DNA of 64,000 nt from Choanephora cucurbitarum (GCA_025331435.1 JAIWNI010000026.1:186001-250000); one strand, 5' to 3'; shown: positions 43,954 to 57,622, counted from the first letter of the stretch. The notes: a model not told the origin generated them from the letters alone. Numbers and translations: made by a program.

Positions 43954-46689
43954 CGCCTTAAATAAAACGTTACATGTTAGACGGATTTTTCCGTTGACAT
44001 TCATTTTTAGTGTTGGTTGTTACAAAACAAAGGATAGTTTTTGCAGTAGCTTGTAAAAGAGAGCCATATAGATATATCATATTAACCACGTACTAAGGCA
44101 ATAAGTCATCTGACTATGTTTATGAAAATAAAAGAGTAAAGGAACAAAAGTAAGAAGCAGACATCAGGCTTGTAGCTAATAGATGTCAAGTATATTAGTA
44201 AATAAATAGGTGCAATGAGTACAAACAATTCAAGGGATCTTATGCGTTAGCAAAGTAAGATAGAAATTAAACCAGAAAAGCCTCGAGATGTAAGGCTCAT
44301 AAAATAGTAAAGGCAAGTATATGAGATTAATACTAGTTGAATTTATCGAGAGAAGAAAGATAAAAGTCTTTATATACTGTTCGAAACTAACTGATAAGCA
44401 TGGAACCTACCCAACTAATGTTGAGTCATAATGAATCTAATGATACTACTAACCAAATGAGGATGAGATAATGATAAGAATACAGAAATAAGTACATGAT
44501 AAAGTACGATGTTTCCGATTGAATGATTGTTTTCAAAACAGGAGACAGGATAAAAAAAATATACGGAATAAAGTGAGAGATAGGAAATGGAATCTTGAGA
44601 GCAGCTAAAACATGGATAATGCTTAGAGGATGCTGAATGTAACAGCAGTAATAGAACTGTAATGGCAGAACATACTTTAAACAGCAGGATAAGGAGATGT
44701 ATAAGTGGAACAATCCATACTAAACAAGTGAGGGAATAGAACTCCCATTGTATTAAGAATCAAAGACAATATGTAATGGTATAAAAGATGCCATATTGAG
44801 CCCATAACTAATGCTTCAAGCAGTCAACTCAATGATTCATTATGTCTATAGATTGATATTTCATGAATATGATCTGGAAAGCAGGAGAAAATTGTTTGAA
44901 TAGGATACTTTGTATAAGGATCTATCAAATGAATTAGATGCTAGATAGCAAATACAAGTTTGAGATCAAAGAGAAGAATGAAAATGATCGAATACTAAAA
45001 AAAATCCTGTGCATAGCACCTTGTTTATTTACCAAGGTATCTCTTTTCTCTACTTTTACTTGCCAAAAGGGAAATAGGTAGAGCGAAAAAAAGAATGAAT
45101 TCAACAGAGTCAACTAGGTTGAATATGATGAACATCAGGTCGTAAAGCGATCAACTAGTTAGATAAAAGAAAAAGAGGAAATGTATGATGGGAGTGTAGA
45201 GCAAACAATCAAGTATCAGAGTAACAGGTTCTCAATTAGAGTAAGAACATGTTTCATGAAAAGCATATGATAGAATAAACTGTTTTTACTATTTTAGAAA
45301 CATGAGAGGATGTTTATATGTTTTCAACGAGTCCGATTCTTAGATTGTTTGATTACCGATAGTGCAAATAAGATATAATTTGGATTGTATAATGCTTCTT
45401 ACTAAGGTGATACATGCGATACCGAAAACAAAAAGTCATCATGTCTGAGTGTCTATCAGTTCAAACTTCTCAGTTGCAACATTACATAGCTCCCATCTCG
45501 TGGCTTATGTATCTCTTTGGTTGTGCTGTAATATCGAATTTGAGAGTGTCGATATTGTTATATTTGAGTCTTTATTCATCATTAACCATAATATAGATAT
45601 TATAATAAACGACTTGACAGAGCTTCCCGTACATCAAAGTTCAGGATTGATTAAACACAACTGAAAGTGCTCAGCTTTTTTTTATCGAAAAACTAGAATG
45701 TCAAAGCAATCTTCTTTTAAGAAAGATCAAACAACAAGGAAAAGGAACACATAATTTACTAAATCTAAGTGCCTTGATTGTATGTTGCTTTTTGGTTCAT
45801 AAAGGAAGGATTGCTCAATAAAATTCACTGTATTTCTATGACTTTGAATGGTAAAAAATGACTCTACTTGTTCATTTAATTAACTGAAAATCAACGAGTA
45901 AGATGAGAATGATTGTTAGATACAACAGGAATTGAGTGCTACTAACTACTGTATGCCATGATGATTGTGATAGAAACGGTATTCATAGATACATGAAGTA
46001 GCTCATAAAGATGCAATGACAAAAAGATATACAATAATACATAGGGAGATATGACTCAATTTGTCTTTTAGAAACACATGGTGGTTAAGGTAAGGAAGAA
46101 AATATAGATGATACGCCTTCTTTTTTAGCTTCATCTAGAAAAAAAAACACAGCTCTGACAGATTGCAACATGTATAGATTTATTGAGAGAAGTTGTACGA
46201 ACACGTCTGTATGCGTTTTCGTATCTGAATCTCTACAGAATATATTCATGGATCATTATCAGAATTAGACTATTTAATCATGTTTTCTTTCAAATGAGTG
46301 CTATTTAATGAAGCTAATAGTAAGCACGCCCTGTCAAGCGTGCAGTAGATAAGTACTAAATCAAAGGAGAAAGAGAGTACAGAATTTACAGAAGGCCAGA
46401 GAGCACTGTGTTTTGGTCGGATAGAGACATTTCGTGAGCAGGTATGTAGAGTTTCGTTGTTTTTGTCGCTAGTATGACCTGAATAACTTAATTTTTCAAC
46501 TTGTCGAAAGTGGCAAGCGTGGAGAAAACAAAATGATTGAGAACTTTAGCAAAGATCCTTCCAAAACAAGTTATAAAATAGAATGTTTTCACACTACTAA
46601 GTTCTTCAGACCCAAGGACAAAAGCTCATCTGATCTTCTCAATCATAAGAATAGAAGCTGAATTTGTTCTAATTAGCCTACTAGTAATC
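43954..46689. other. Gene-poor AT-rich region
   Basis: No supported gene over 2.7 kb. The part 44000-45300 is notably rich in A and G on the plus strand. Its longest open frame (44426-44713, minus) is only a hydrophobic reading of this bias. Confidence 0.4.
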
Positions 46690-47240
46690 TCAATTGATAC
46701 CAATCACAAAGAAGCATAAAGATATTCTGCTAAACGATATGAAAAAAATTAACTATAATTTTGAGCGAAGCTCATCAGTTTGAGTCATCCAAAAGAAAAT
46801 ATTTACCTCTCGTAGGGATCATAGTATACATTGTCTTTGGGTGAAGCCTGTATAATGTATTTACATATCAAAAAAGACTAATCAAAAGTAAACTACATTG
46901 TTTACATCTTTTCTCTTGATCGATATTTCCTCAAGCTATCGTTGTGTATTACCTGGCCTTCTTTTCTAGAATAATAATACGGAGTAAATGTCAATTCAGG
47001 AACCATAACTTCATTGTCGTTTGCAAAACCTACGCTCACATTTCTAGACGGAAACAATGTATAGCAGCTTAACTAACCAATCGAGGGGTAAGGATAAAGA
47101 TGAGGTTGCAAAAAAAATTTCCTTTAGTATTTTGTGATGTGCATATTTTCAATAAGTACTGCATCAGCTTTTCTTAATTCATCCACCCTTGAACGAATTA
47201 CTTTAGGCACTGATGGGGGTTGGGGTTGGTAAGTGTATTT
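46690..47240 (-). pseudogene. Gene remnant or unrecognised small gene with exon-like segments
   Basis: Two segments on the minus strand have open frames and proper splice signals that fit in phase: 47043-46953 (NVSVGFANDNEVMVPELTFT, then PYYYSRKEGQ) ending at a GTAATA donor, and 46847-46807 (ASPKDNVYYDPYER) between ACAG and GTAAAT. A final segment near 46760-46715 could follow. Upstream, around 47235-47130, the strand reads PPSVPKVIRSRVDELRKADA in a compatible frame, but I could not join it. Composition is clearly protein-like. Either a small spliced gene or a decayed one; family unknown. Confidence 0.3.
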
Positions 47241-47582
47241 GAACCAACTTTAAAACCTCTTCGACTCTTCAAATATTAATCAGCATGCCCAAAAAGATTC
47301 ATAAAAGCATAATTAATTAAACTTTTCGCCTTTTTTTCCACAAGAGCTAGGAAGCAATTGAAACTAGTTTAGCTTGCAAAGATGGTTTGAGAGAAAGCGT
47401 ATCCCTTTCCGTATAAAAGGAGTCTTATAACGCTATGTTATGTGCCATACAGAATTGAGATTAAATTTATGCTTCATAAGATGACAAGTAACGGATTTTA
47501 TAAATTGGGTTGGAAGATTCTTGCTTAGTACAGAACTTATATTACGATGAATATATTTGGACTAACGAATAGAACTGACAGG
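47241..47582. other. Spacer
   Basis: No supported feature. Confidence 0.35.
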
Positions 47583-47935
47583 ACAAAATGTATTTCTTAT
47601 GTTGCTTTGATGGAAGACAATGCTCCAGAGTTGCATCCTTTTGAGAACATCTGAGCACATCATGAAACAGCTACTCTATAAGCAGTAATACGCATGCTGA
47701 AGCTCTATAGCGACCAATGTTTTCTGGAGATTTGTATTAAAGCGCGATTAATGCAGGTCACACTGAGGGGTTCATGGAGACCATATGCTCTATGAAGCTA
47801 AAAGATGGTGACTAAAATAGTAACGGCCTCATAAACACTATTTTTGCTCTTACTTCTTATTTAATATATCCCTTCCGAATATGTTCAGTTATAGGTGTCA
47901 TGATAAGATTGGCAATTCTTATGTACAACACAATA
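47583..47935 (+). repeat. Dispersed repeat, copy B (inverted relative to copy A at 26.6-27.0 kb)
   Basis: Matches the reverse complement of copy A over about 350 bp, with substitutions and small gaps. The plus-strand reading keeps SGDLY, then INAGHTEGFMETI, the same protein-like stretch as in copy A, but with stops. Boundaries are set where similarity by eye fades. Confidence 0.75.
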
Positions 47936-49339
47936 CCTACTGAATTGTTGTCCAACTCTTCAGTTCATAATTCTCTCTTAACTGATCCGACTATACAAAT
48001 CAATTTCTCCTTCCTAGAAAACTAGTAGAGCAGCAGAACAAGAGCGATTTTCTGTAATAAGAACCTCAAACTAATGTTTTGTTTAACGGTTTTCCAATCA
48101 TTGATTCAGACAATTTAGTGCATCAAAGTGTCTCTTCGCAGAGCTTCGGTTGTTTTTCCATTGCAGATTCTAAGAGCAATATGATGATTTGTGGTATGAT
48201 TTGCTCAATTTACATGCTAGTCATAGTCTATAGAAACAATTTTTTAATTTAGCATTCTACATACTATCCGTTGCATGAAGTGCTTGATTATATCCCAAAA
48301 AAGACATGACCTTATTGAGTTTTGCAAGTCGATTGGACACTAAGCACAGTATGTTTGCCTTCAGAAAAAAAATTAGTTGAATCTCACTTTTTTGTTGATA
48401 GATCTTTAAGGCATTGAATGGTAATTGCTATAATCTAACTATCTATTGCCTGAGCTATCTCTTTATGTGAAATGAAGTCAAAAAACGCTTAACATAATGT
48501 GTGATTATGTTCGTACAAGTCCATGATTTTTTTGCATAAACTCATCAAAGCCGTAGTGGTTACTGAATGTTGGCTTATTTTGCCATTGTTAATATCAATT
48601 AAGCTTTTCTCCGTACAATCTTTTCTTTGAAGCTGTTACTTTGGATTGCTTAATCTTGATGTTGGCAGCAATATGAGTAGGGCTAATATGGACGCTCCAT
48701 AACGAAATTGTTCATATAGTTCATATTCGCCTTCTTTTCGGCTTTTTATCGGTCCAGTGCCTGACTTTTGTTTTTAGGGGTTTTTTTTTTGTTTGCCTAG
48801 AGTTTCAATAAGCAACGGTTATTTCGCATAGTGGCGGCAATATCAGCATTCATTGACAGATTTCAGCCAATTAAAGTGTTTATTATTAGCGGAGTACTCT
48901 TTCAGGCACTTCAGGTCCGCCTCAAATGATTGCTCGCGAAGTTTAAAATTAAGCCCTAAAAAAGTGAGTTGTAAATTACTAAAAGAGGTAAACAGAGTGA
49001 ATGCAACCACCCAACCCGTGCGCCTAAAAAAGAAATCAAAATCTGTACTCATTTTTTAGAAGCAGCAAAATAAGCTGAGGTCAAATCACAGTGCTTTCCT
49101 TTTTTTTTGCGCTTCGGTTCCCCCCTTAAACAAGCTGTGCGCGTAACTGGGAATTTTCAACTTTTTTTTTTCTTTCTTTCTTTCTTTTCCTTATTCTTCT
49201 TTCAAAAATATACATATATAGTATTCATTGTCTTCAGTACAATTGTCATTACCTGCTTCTGTGTTAGTGTAGAGTAGTGTACATAAAAAGGCTCTTAATC
49301 TCATTACCGTTATCCTCCTCATTTTTATGTAATAAAAGA
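47936..49339. other. Spacer upstream of the spectraplakin-like gene
   Basis: AT-rich. Overlapping 68-69 codon frames on both strands at 48843-49059 are not supported as genes. The last 200 bases are T/C-rich with a TATA-like run near 49210. Confidence 0.4.
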
Positions 49340-52300
49340 ATGACAACGTTAGAGAAACATAGCAAAGAAGAAAACATTCTGAGCTGGATCAGTCAATGCT
49401 CATCCACTACGATCACCGAAGCTCATCAGCTTACTGACCTTGCTTTACTTGCTACTGTCATTGAAGCACTATTCAACACCCGAATAGATAGGCAACAAGA
49501 ACACATTCAAGATGTTATAAACCAAATACCTAATACTGGCCAGTCCCAATTTATCTATAATAATGATGATGATCTTCCTGCTCTCCTAGACTACATTCAA
49601 ACAGCATACGAACTGCATTTTGTCACTTATACCATATTAAACAATACACAGTTGACATTTACATCCTTTGTAAGTGGTGTTGTCTCTCTCTTTACTTCTT
49701 AAAATTTTATTCATTTATTTATTTATTTATTAGTTCCATGAATTTATACCCACCACCAATCAACAAGAAAAGATTGATATTAGAAATTATTTACTTTCAT
49801 GGGCATCTTTCATTTTGGCTGACTATATCAACGCGTCCATTTTACCACCTATCCTAGACTTACCTACGATGTCCAGTAACGGTATCTATTTATTGTCTTT
49901 ATTGCACTATCATCAGCCTGCGTTAATACCTGATCTGCACTTATACCTTCACGAACCACAGGCACTTGATATTGCCATCAAACTAACTTGGGAGATTTAT
50001 CATATACCCAGCTCTCTTTTCACTCAAGATATAGCCTACATTTATCTGCTTCGGTTGGTAGCCTCTCTTCAGGTACCAAATAGCGAACAGACCGTGCAAC
50101 GTCACAAAGACATTGAACGTTTCAAAAATTTAATTAAAATAACAAATGATGCATCAACTACGCCTACTCCTATTTTAACTGACAATATGGATTGTCCTCC
50201 TCCTTCTCCACCAAATGACAATGGCAATAACAATAATGATTCAGAAGAACAAAGCGACGAGAAGCGAAACAGTACTACCTTTACGTCAACCTACACCGTA
50301 CAGCAGCTGAAAATTACCAAGACGACTGTCACCAAGTACAGTGATGGGACTGAAGTACCAAGTGAACTGGAGGAGTTTGAAACTCGGGCCTCGACACTAA
50401 CCGAAAAAATGAATGGACTGCAGCACCGATTAGCTATGATTATACCAACTCGTGCAACTGCAACATCCCCATCTTCGGTAAATTCCGATAGCATGATGGA
50501 TTTGTTTTCAACTGATGACAATACCACAGCTACTTCTTTGAGAGATAGTAGTAGTCATTACAGTTTGGCCAGTAACGAAGACCTGACTCAGTTATCATTA
50601 CCACAACAGCAATTAATCCGTGTACTACATCCATTACAAGCTGCTGAAGAGGACTATGCTGCTTACGATAGGAATTTCAAAGCTCTTCAATCTGAGTTTC
50701 AGACTTTGACAGATGGTGATTTCAACTTGCTACTACACGTCTACTTGGTGGAGCAGCTTGAGCCTACTTGGCAAGAACACCCAAAAGTAATCTGGAGAAA
50801 ACAGCAGCTTTCTCAACTACATCATTCGCTTAGCTCAGAATTTGAGCGCTCAGAGTTAACTTTGTCTAGTTTCCGACGGGGGTTTGCTTTTGCTCGTATG
50901 TGTCAGTCAATCCGCCATGAGCTTGAGTTGGTTCAGAATAAGATGGTAAAATCAATCAGCACACATAATGATATTCAAGATCTTGAATTTCGAGTTGAGA
51001 AAACATCCGACATGATCGACACCCTTAAAGCCAATTTTAGTGATCTTTTGCTATTGGCAGACTCTAATACTTCAGAAGAAGGGAGTATGATGATTGCCAC
51101 CTCTGAATTTCCATCTGTTACGCAGAATACTAGCCATGATACAGCTTATCTTGCAAGATACGAAACTGTCGAAAACAAAAATAAACTGGTCAAGAGCTGG
51201 GTGGAAGAAGTTCGAATTTGGTTCTCTGAAGCAGAGCGTATTCGCCAGTGGATGGAGATCCGTATGAATCAACTGGATCAAATTGTTATTCCACCTTCTC
51301 TTTTGCCACCAGGAGAATCTCCAGTCACCCGAGAAGAACTCCAATCACTTAATTCTCAACATGCAATACTCGAAAAAGAAATCGAGACATTCAATCGCCA
51401 AGATATGGAACGACTTCGTTCACATGTCAAGACATTGACAGGCACTGATAGACAAGACAACAGCAAAGATTTGAGCCCAGCCGATACAACTACAATTGGC
51501 ATCACTTTAACTACACTCAACATGCTAGACAAAATGATGAGCTCGTTGCGCAAAAAGAGTCTAGATCTTCTTGTTTTGACAAAGAGACTTGAATGGGAAG
51601 AAGATTATGTAAAGTCAATGGTATGGCTTAAAAATACGGATGAAGAAACAGACAAGTTTCTTCATGAAGCCGCACGATGGAGACCATCTGAACTCAATCA
51701 AGAGGGCGATGACATAGCACACATGGATGATTATAGTAGGCGTGAATGGCTTCTGAACAAGGAGAAGCAAAAGAGTTTAGTTACTGAACAGCTTTATCGA
51801 CTTGAAAGAGAGCGTGTAGTGTTTGATAAAGATCAGTTTACTAAGACAGTCAATGCATTTCTGGATCTGTCAAACCAAGGGATGGAGCTACCTGATCAGT
51901 TCGAGACACGACAATCAGCTTGCGAGCAGCAATTTGAGGACTTGATCAAGCGTATTGGATTTGCTCGTCAAGTGGTCGAACAGCGATTGAGTGTAATGGA
52001 TTTCTTGTATCAAACAGACATTGCTATGGAAGAAGGTCGCCTCCTCAGCGCAGAAATTACTGAAGCAGAAAACAAAGTACGTCCAACTGATACAGATCAA
52101 GAGATGTCATCTCGTGTAGATACTATGGAGAAAAAGCTGGCTCATCTCCTGACTGTAACATCACGTGCAGTTGTATTTCCTGTACCGGCATTAGATGAAG
52201 ACAAAGAGGACAACGAAGCAGCCAATCAAGAAATTAATCAAGTTGTTACTGAGAAGTGTAATCAGCTTCTGTCTCTCCGTGATGCATTGTACGAGCGATT

Positions 52301-55300
52301 AAATTCATACCGTTTCGTCCTGCAATTGTATCGCCAGGCCAAGCACTGCCTCGAAGATGCTGACCGTCTTTGTGAATGGGCTGACGAAAGAATAAAAACA
52401 ATACGACGTGCAAAGGCCGAAATGCAAGAAGGATTGGGGACGATATTTACAGCTGAGGATCTACAGCGATTGGAGAGGGACCGTGCTAGTGTGCAAAACA
52501 AGCTTGAAAATGACAAAGAAAAGCAAGTAGTAGACTTAGTTTTGGACATCCAAACATTACTAGACACATCAAAGTCTTTAGATATTCCTTCTTTCGATCG
52601 AGACAGCCTTGTTGAAGTATCAGAGCATCTTCAGGAGAGGTTTGATTGTCTTCAGACGTTACTAAAAGAACATGTGACTGATTTAGAGGCCATGCGTAAA
52701 AAAATGGAAGATGGCAATACTTATTTCGAAAACGCTCGCTCACTTCGCTCTTTTATCAACGAGACAAGACATTCTATGCCTGGTCTAAAGCAGACGTGTG
52801 GCTTTATGACAGGTCAATCTGAAGAACAAGACAAGCGACGGTTCGAGATGCTCAATCAAGCACTGACCAAAATAAATCAAAGCTACAAAGAACAAGAGAG
52901 TCAGTTTCATCAGCTTTGTTCCCACTATGCTCTCATGGAACCCACAAGAATTGAGAATATCGATGAAATTCGCGCTATGCAGACAAACCTTCAGCAAGAT
53001 TGGAATCAACTGAGTAACGAAGTACGTGATATGAACCAGTTTACTGAGGTTGTAGGCGAGTGGTACAACCGACAACGAAGACTGAGCATGGTCGAAAATA
53101 GCTTGATGGCTGGCCTCAATGATGAAATCACACATTTGGCTCGATCCGGGTGGAAAAGCGAAGCAGATCTTGCAGGTGTTCACGCTAAGATCAGCCAGGC
53201 TTCGTCCGTACTAGACGAAATTGGCCAAGCTATTCGTGCTGCTGATAATAAAGAAGACCCTCTACAAACAGCTAACTACTCTTGTGCCCGCGATAGACTC
53301 TCCCAGTTGACTAACCAGGTCTTGACAGCTTCTAAAAATCTCAATGCACTTAAATCAGACGCCAACAAAGCTGTGGCACTTGGTACCTTCCTGAGTGAAG
53401 CCGACAAGGTGCTGGGTGAAATACAAAGACAAAAGGAGTTAGTTGTGCGACGAATGTCTACTGTCGGCAATAGTGGGTTTGTTTCACAAGACAAAGCGTC
53501 CATTGATGCTATGTTTAAGAGTATTCAGTCTGCTACCGTCTACTCTGAAAAAGGAGCTCAATCGTTTGCAAAACAATTATCTGCTTTGAATCAAAGGGCC
53601 GCCGAATTGGCTAAGGAAGGATATGATGCTGGCTCTCTACAAGACCCTATCAAACGTATTCGTGAAAACCTCAATCAACTTTCCAACACAATTGGGATAG
53701 AAAAGAAACAAGCTATGTTCGTTCAAAAAGTCTTTCTTCATGCTAAAGCAGTTAATGACTTGAAGCAATGGATGGACCATTGTACTCATGCTATTCAACA
53801 ACTACCTACTGATGTATGCATGAACGACGAGCAAGAGCTACAAGCACAGCTGGACACGATCAAGAAAAACATGGCAGATGCAGCGCCGTCTTTCAAAGGA
53901 TTTCAAACACTTAGATCGCGCATCTTAACTGCTAAAGATGGAGCACCTCTCGATTTATGTGAAATCAGTCTTGACCCCAACGAAACTAACAGCATCTTGC
54001 GTGAACGTGAACAAGCTATCCTAAAGGATTATGAAGCCGTCAAGCAACAATACGAGGATGCTTGTCGGTTGATTGAAGAGTCAAAAAAGAACGTAGAGAT
54101 TGCCCGCAAGTTTAAGTCTGTCCTCAACCAAGTAGGCGACATGAAGGATAGAGTGAGTGCTGTTCGTATCTGCAAAGACTCTTCGGATGAAGACATGAGC
54201 AATCGTGATCTGACTGCAATTCTCAGCTGTCCTTTATCTTCTATTCCTGGTGAACACAGATTAGCTTCTGCTAAAGCTGAGCTGGATATTCTTGATCGTG
54301 ACATTGATACTCATCTAGTTCCTTCCATCCAAGAATTGGATAATATGCTTGACGTGCTTAAGCGCGAAAATGGTCAGGACATGTTCTCAGATCAACGAGC
54401 AGAGATTACTATTGCCATGGAGGGCTTGACGGGTTTAATGAGAACAAAACGTAGAGCAATTGCAGAAGCAGAAAAGATGGAAGGGTTTTTGACTGTAGTT
54501 GAAGAACTGGAAGTTTTACTTTTAGCTGTTGGTGAAGTTGTGGCTCGTGCAGCACCTGAAAATGCACGTATTGTAGATGGTAGTTATAGTCGTACAGATC
54601 TTCAAGCTCTGCTGATCGATCTTGATACGCGCTATCGCTACTATGAGCCTAAAATACACGAACTTTTTGATGAGGCAAGAATGGTGTCACTAAGACTGCT
54701 TGACGATCCTCGTGTGGAAAAGTGTATTCGCCAGCTTGAAAAGCGCTGGGAGAACTTACAAGCTGAAGTAGCTGCTAAAAAACAAGATTTGATGGCTCGT
54801 ATTGGTCCCCTTGCCGACACATTCGACTCCTTAGAAATAGAAGACAGCCTCTTGTCTCAAGAAAAAGGTAGCAAAAAAGCAGCTTCGCTCATGAAGCGAA
54901 AATCCAACCCTATCCTTAGACATCCTAGTCCTCAAGCATCACCCTCAACTCGTACTGGTGGAAGTGCTACTTCTAAGGCTGCTAAACGTCATACGACTAC
55001 ACCTGTACCTTTTGCTTTCTCAAATACTGCCGCTCGAGCTAATGCTAGGAAAGCTACTACATCACCTACTACTCTTAAGCGTCTAAGTGGCGGCAGTCGT
55101 CTTTCTCAAAGATCTCTACGCTCAAAGACACCTGAAACTTATGTTGCTGATCCTCAAAACGACTTGGATGTTGCTGTAGGTGATATCGTCAATGACTCAC
55201 CCTATAAGATTTTTGTTAAAATGGTGCCTGGCGAGGTGGGCAAATACTGGTTTGGTGAAGTGAACCCTAAACTGGCATACTGTCGTATCTTGAGAAGTCG

Positions 55301-55754
55301 TATGGTAATGGTGCGAGTAGGCGGCGGTTGGGTTGAACTTTCTCAATTTTTGAGAGATCATGCCTTATTGGAAGGTGGCAATTTTGTTTCTGGAAGACAT
55401 TCTCGAGCTTCTATGCTGCCAACACCTACTGGCGTTACTCGAGACGTTTTCCTGAATACAGCATCTGGTAGAATGACACCTCATATCAATCGTATAACAT
55501 CAAACAACCAAGGCGTTGTTTCTATTCGAGGAGGTGCTGGTGCAAATGGCGCTCATACACCTCTGCCTACTATGCGCGCTTCCAAATCAACGCCTTATCG
55601 TGGCATTTCTCAAGTGCCATACACACACGGAATCAAAGCTGGCAACAAGTTTTTAGTTGCTTTAGATGGTGAAGGCAACCGTGTTGAGGTGAAGATGACT
55701 AAAGCAACTGACAAAGATACCAAATTTACTACACCTAGACGCCTAAATATATAA
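49340..55754 (+). CDS. Spectraplakin-like cytoskeletal linker: CH-like region, spectrin-type coiled coils, C-terminal GAR (Gas2) domain
   Basis: Two exons, 49340-49669 and 49734-55754, give 2116 residues; the second exon is 6.0 kb without an intron. The N-terminal 240 residues resemble calponin-homology modules (LLSWASFILADYINASILPP, MSSNGIYLLSLLHYHQPALI, ALDIAIKLTWEIYHIPSSLF), the actin-binding part of spectraplakins. After a Ser/Thr-rich linker, about residues 340-1820 are helical and heptad-rich in spectrin-repeat style (RLEWEEDYVKSMVWLKNTDE; EWYNRQRRLSMVENSLMAGL). A basic Ser/Thr/Pro linker follows. Residues about 1920-1995 are a GAR microtubule-binding domain (VGDIVNDSPYKIFVKMVPGE, GKYWFGEVNPKLAYCRILRS, VRVGGGWVELSQFLRDHALL), then a Gly/Arg/Ser-rich tail. 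This suggests actin-microtubule cross-linking. GAR is certain, spectrin-like repeats likely, CH domains probable. Start: first ATG in frame; upstream stretch lacks one. Confidence 0.85.
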
Positions 55755-55846
55755 GTCTTTGTTTATCTTGTCGATTATACGACATCTTATTATTATTACT
55801 GTTATCATTATGTACATATTCCATTGCTTTTTCTTATTTTTATTCC

Positions 55847-55852
55847 AATAAA
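55847..55852 (+). terminator. Polyadenylation signal AATAAA of the spectraplakin-like gene
   Basis: AATAAA 93 bases after the stop codon, after T-rich DNA. Confidence 0.5.
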
Positions 55853-57613
55853 ATCATGAGCTTCATTTATGCCATCATATAGTTTTATCAAACTTAGTCC
55901 CTATTATGTTAGCTTTTTTTTTTATTAGAAAGAAAATAACCAAGGAATGGGTAATTTTGCGATAAAGAAAAGTCTGGCCTGTACACGAAACAAAGCAAAA
56001 TTATCTTTAAAAGGCAGCATGACATCCCAAGTGTGTCTTTATTCAAACCTCCACCTGTATAACATAGAACAATATTCATGCTGTCACACTGTAAGCACCC
56101 TTAATTTTTACCACCACTCATTGTACTTCTGATTTACTGACAAGGGTTGTCATACCACCTACACTTCATGCTCTACATTTCAAAAACAGAAAAGATCGAC
56201 AAAATAATCCTTTCTTTTTTATGTTTTGTAAGGAAATGCTGTAGCACTTTAGATAGTTAACAGCCATTTGTTCAGATGGAAATGAGGTTTAGTTTTTTCT
56301 ATCCTCCATTGGTTCTTAAGCTTCTCTTCTTTAGTGTAGTTAGTTTATTATTACTTACTAAATCACATGAAATAGCGGCCAAGAAAAGAGAAGAAAAAAT
56401 GATGTTCGATTGCCCAGTTTGGTAGTACGGTGTGAAAGATCAATGCTTTGCTATTGTCCTAATTCTGATGATGTAAGAAGATTGCATTATGCTACTTTTA
56501 TCAATTATTTCCTTTCACGCGAATTGTTGCTTTTTCCCCCCAAGAACGTGTCTTTTTCTTTTTTATGGTTTAAGAGGTTTTAAATTTCAGGGGCAAAAAA
56601 CAATCGAAGCTGATATCTCGGAATATCAAAAAGCCAGTTCAACTTTAGAATGAAAATCAATAGACAGTGTATGTGTATGTGTGTGAAACCTATATAGGAT
56701 TGTATAGAGATACACAACGCACAGACAGATCAAAACTCTTGTTAAACACATTAGTTGTTTGTTTCTTAACTAGCAATAATCTTATTTGTTGATAAACAAT
56801 CGTGTTTCTTTTTAGACTAAAACAAATTGACCTGGAAAAGAAAACGAAAAGGTAATGTTTTGGTTCAGGCGAACGAACACTTTGGGCGGATATTGCTTAA
56901 TTAGATGGATAAGTTTCTTCCTCATTCGATGGGATAAGCTCACTTTATTTTTATTAAGTTACACAATTTTATTTATTCGGAGCTGCAAAACGAGAGAGAA
57001 TAAAAATAATGATTGTGACTACTGGGAATATTATCATTCTTGAATATACATGCTACTAACTTCTTGAGTTGTTGTAGACACACTCGTTGTACATGTACAA
57101 TTTTATCTTGACATCTCTGTAATGATAACCGGAATTTTATTGCTTGACGGAAAAGACTCAATGCAAAGCCAGAAGAGAAAAAAAGGAAAAACAAAAAAAG
57201 GACCAAGGACCGAGAATCAAATAGATGATTAGCGAAATGGAGAAAAAAATAGCCCATATAAACTTCCATTCTTTTTTTTTTTACTGTTTGAACAATTGTG
57301 ACCAAGTTCCGAGTACCTTAAGAATATCACAGTGTGACAGACCCTATTTAGTGTTCATGCGTATATTCTCTTCAGGCTTTGTGTAAGCCCAAACTAAAGC
57401 AGCATTTAATAAAAAAGAAAAATGAAAGGAAAGAAAGAATTAGGTCTTGCAATTTAGCGGTATACCGACATAATTTAACTTATCATCTTGAAACATCTAG
57501 TTTGCTTTTTAGATAGAGATCCATATTAGGAGACGAACCAACCAATGCCCGTTTACCCCCATTAAGTTTCCTCAACCTTATTGTCGTTGGATTTAGCTTC
57601 CGACTTTTAGCTC

Positions 57614-57622
57614 TTTATAAAG
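57614..57622 (+). promoter_or_regulatory. TATA-like element of the NDT80-like gene
   Basis: TTTATAAAG about 120 bp before the ATG, followed by a CT-rich leader (CTTCCTTTCTCTCTCTTTC), the usual promoter layout in this window. Confidence 0.4.

Noticed and set aside
44426..44713. 95-codon hydrophobic minus-strand frame resembling a multi-pass membrane protein
   Set aside because: It is the reading of an A/G-rich plus strand, which yields Leu/Ile/Tyr/Phe by bias.
48843..49059. Overlapping frames on both strands just upstream of the spectraplakin-like gene
   Set aside because: Neither has a recognisable domain; opposite-strand overlap suggests chance.
52262..52743. Antisense open frames inside the spectraplakin-like exon
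   Set aside because: Shadows of the sense coding sequence.
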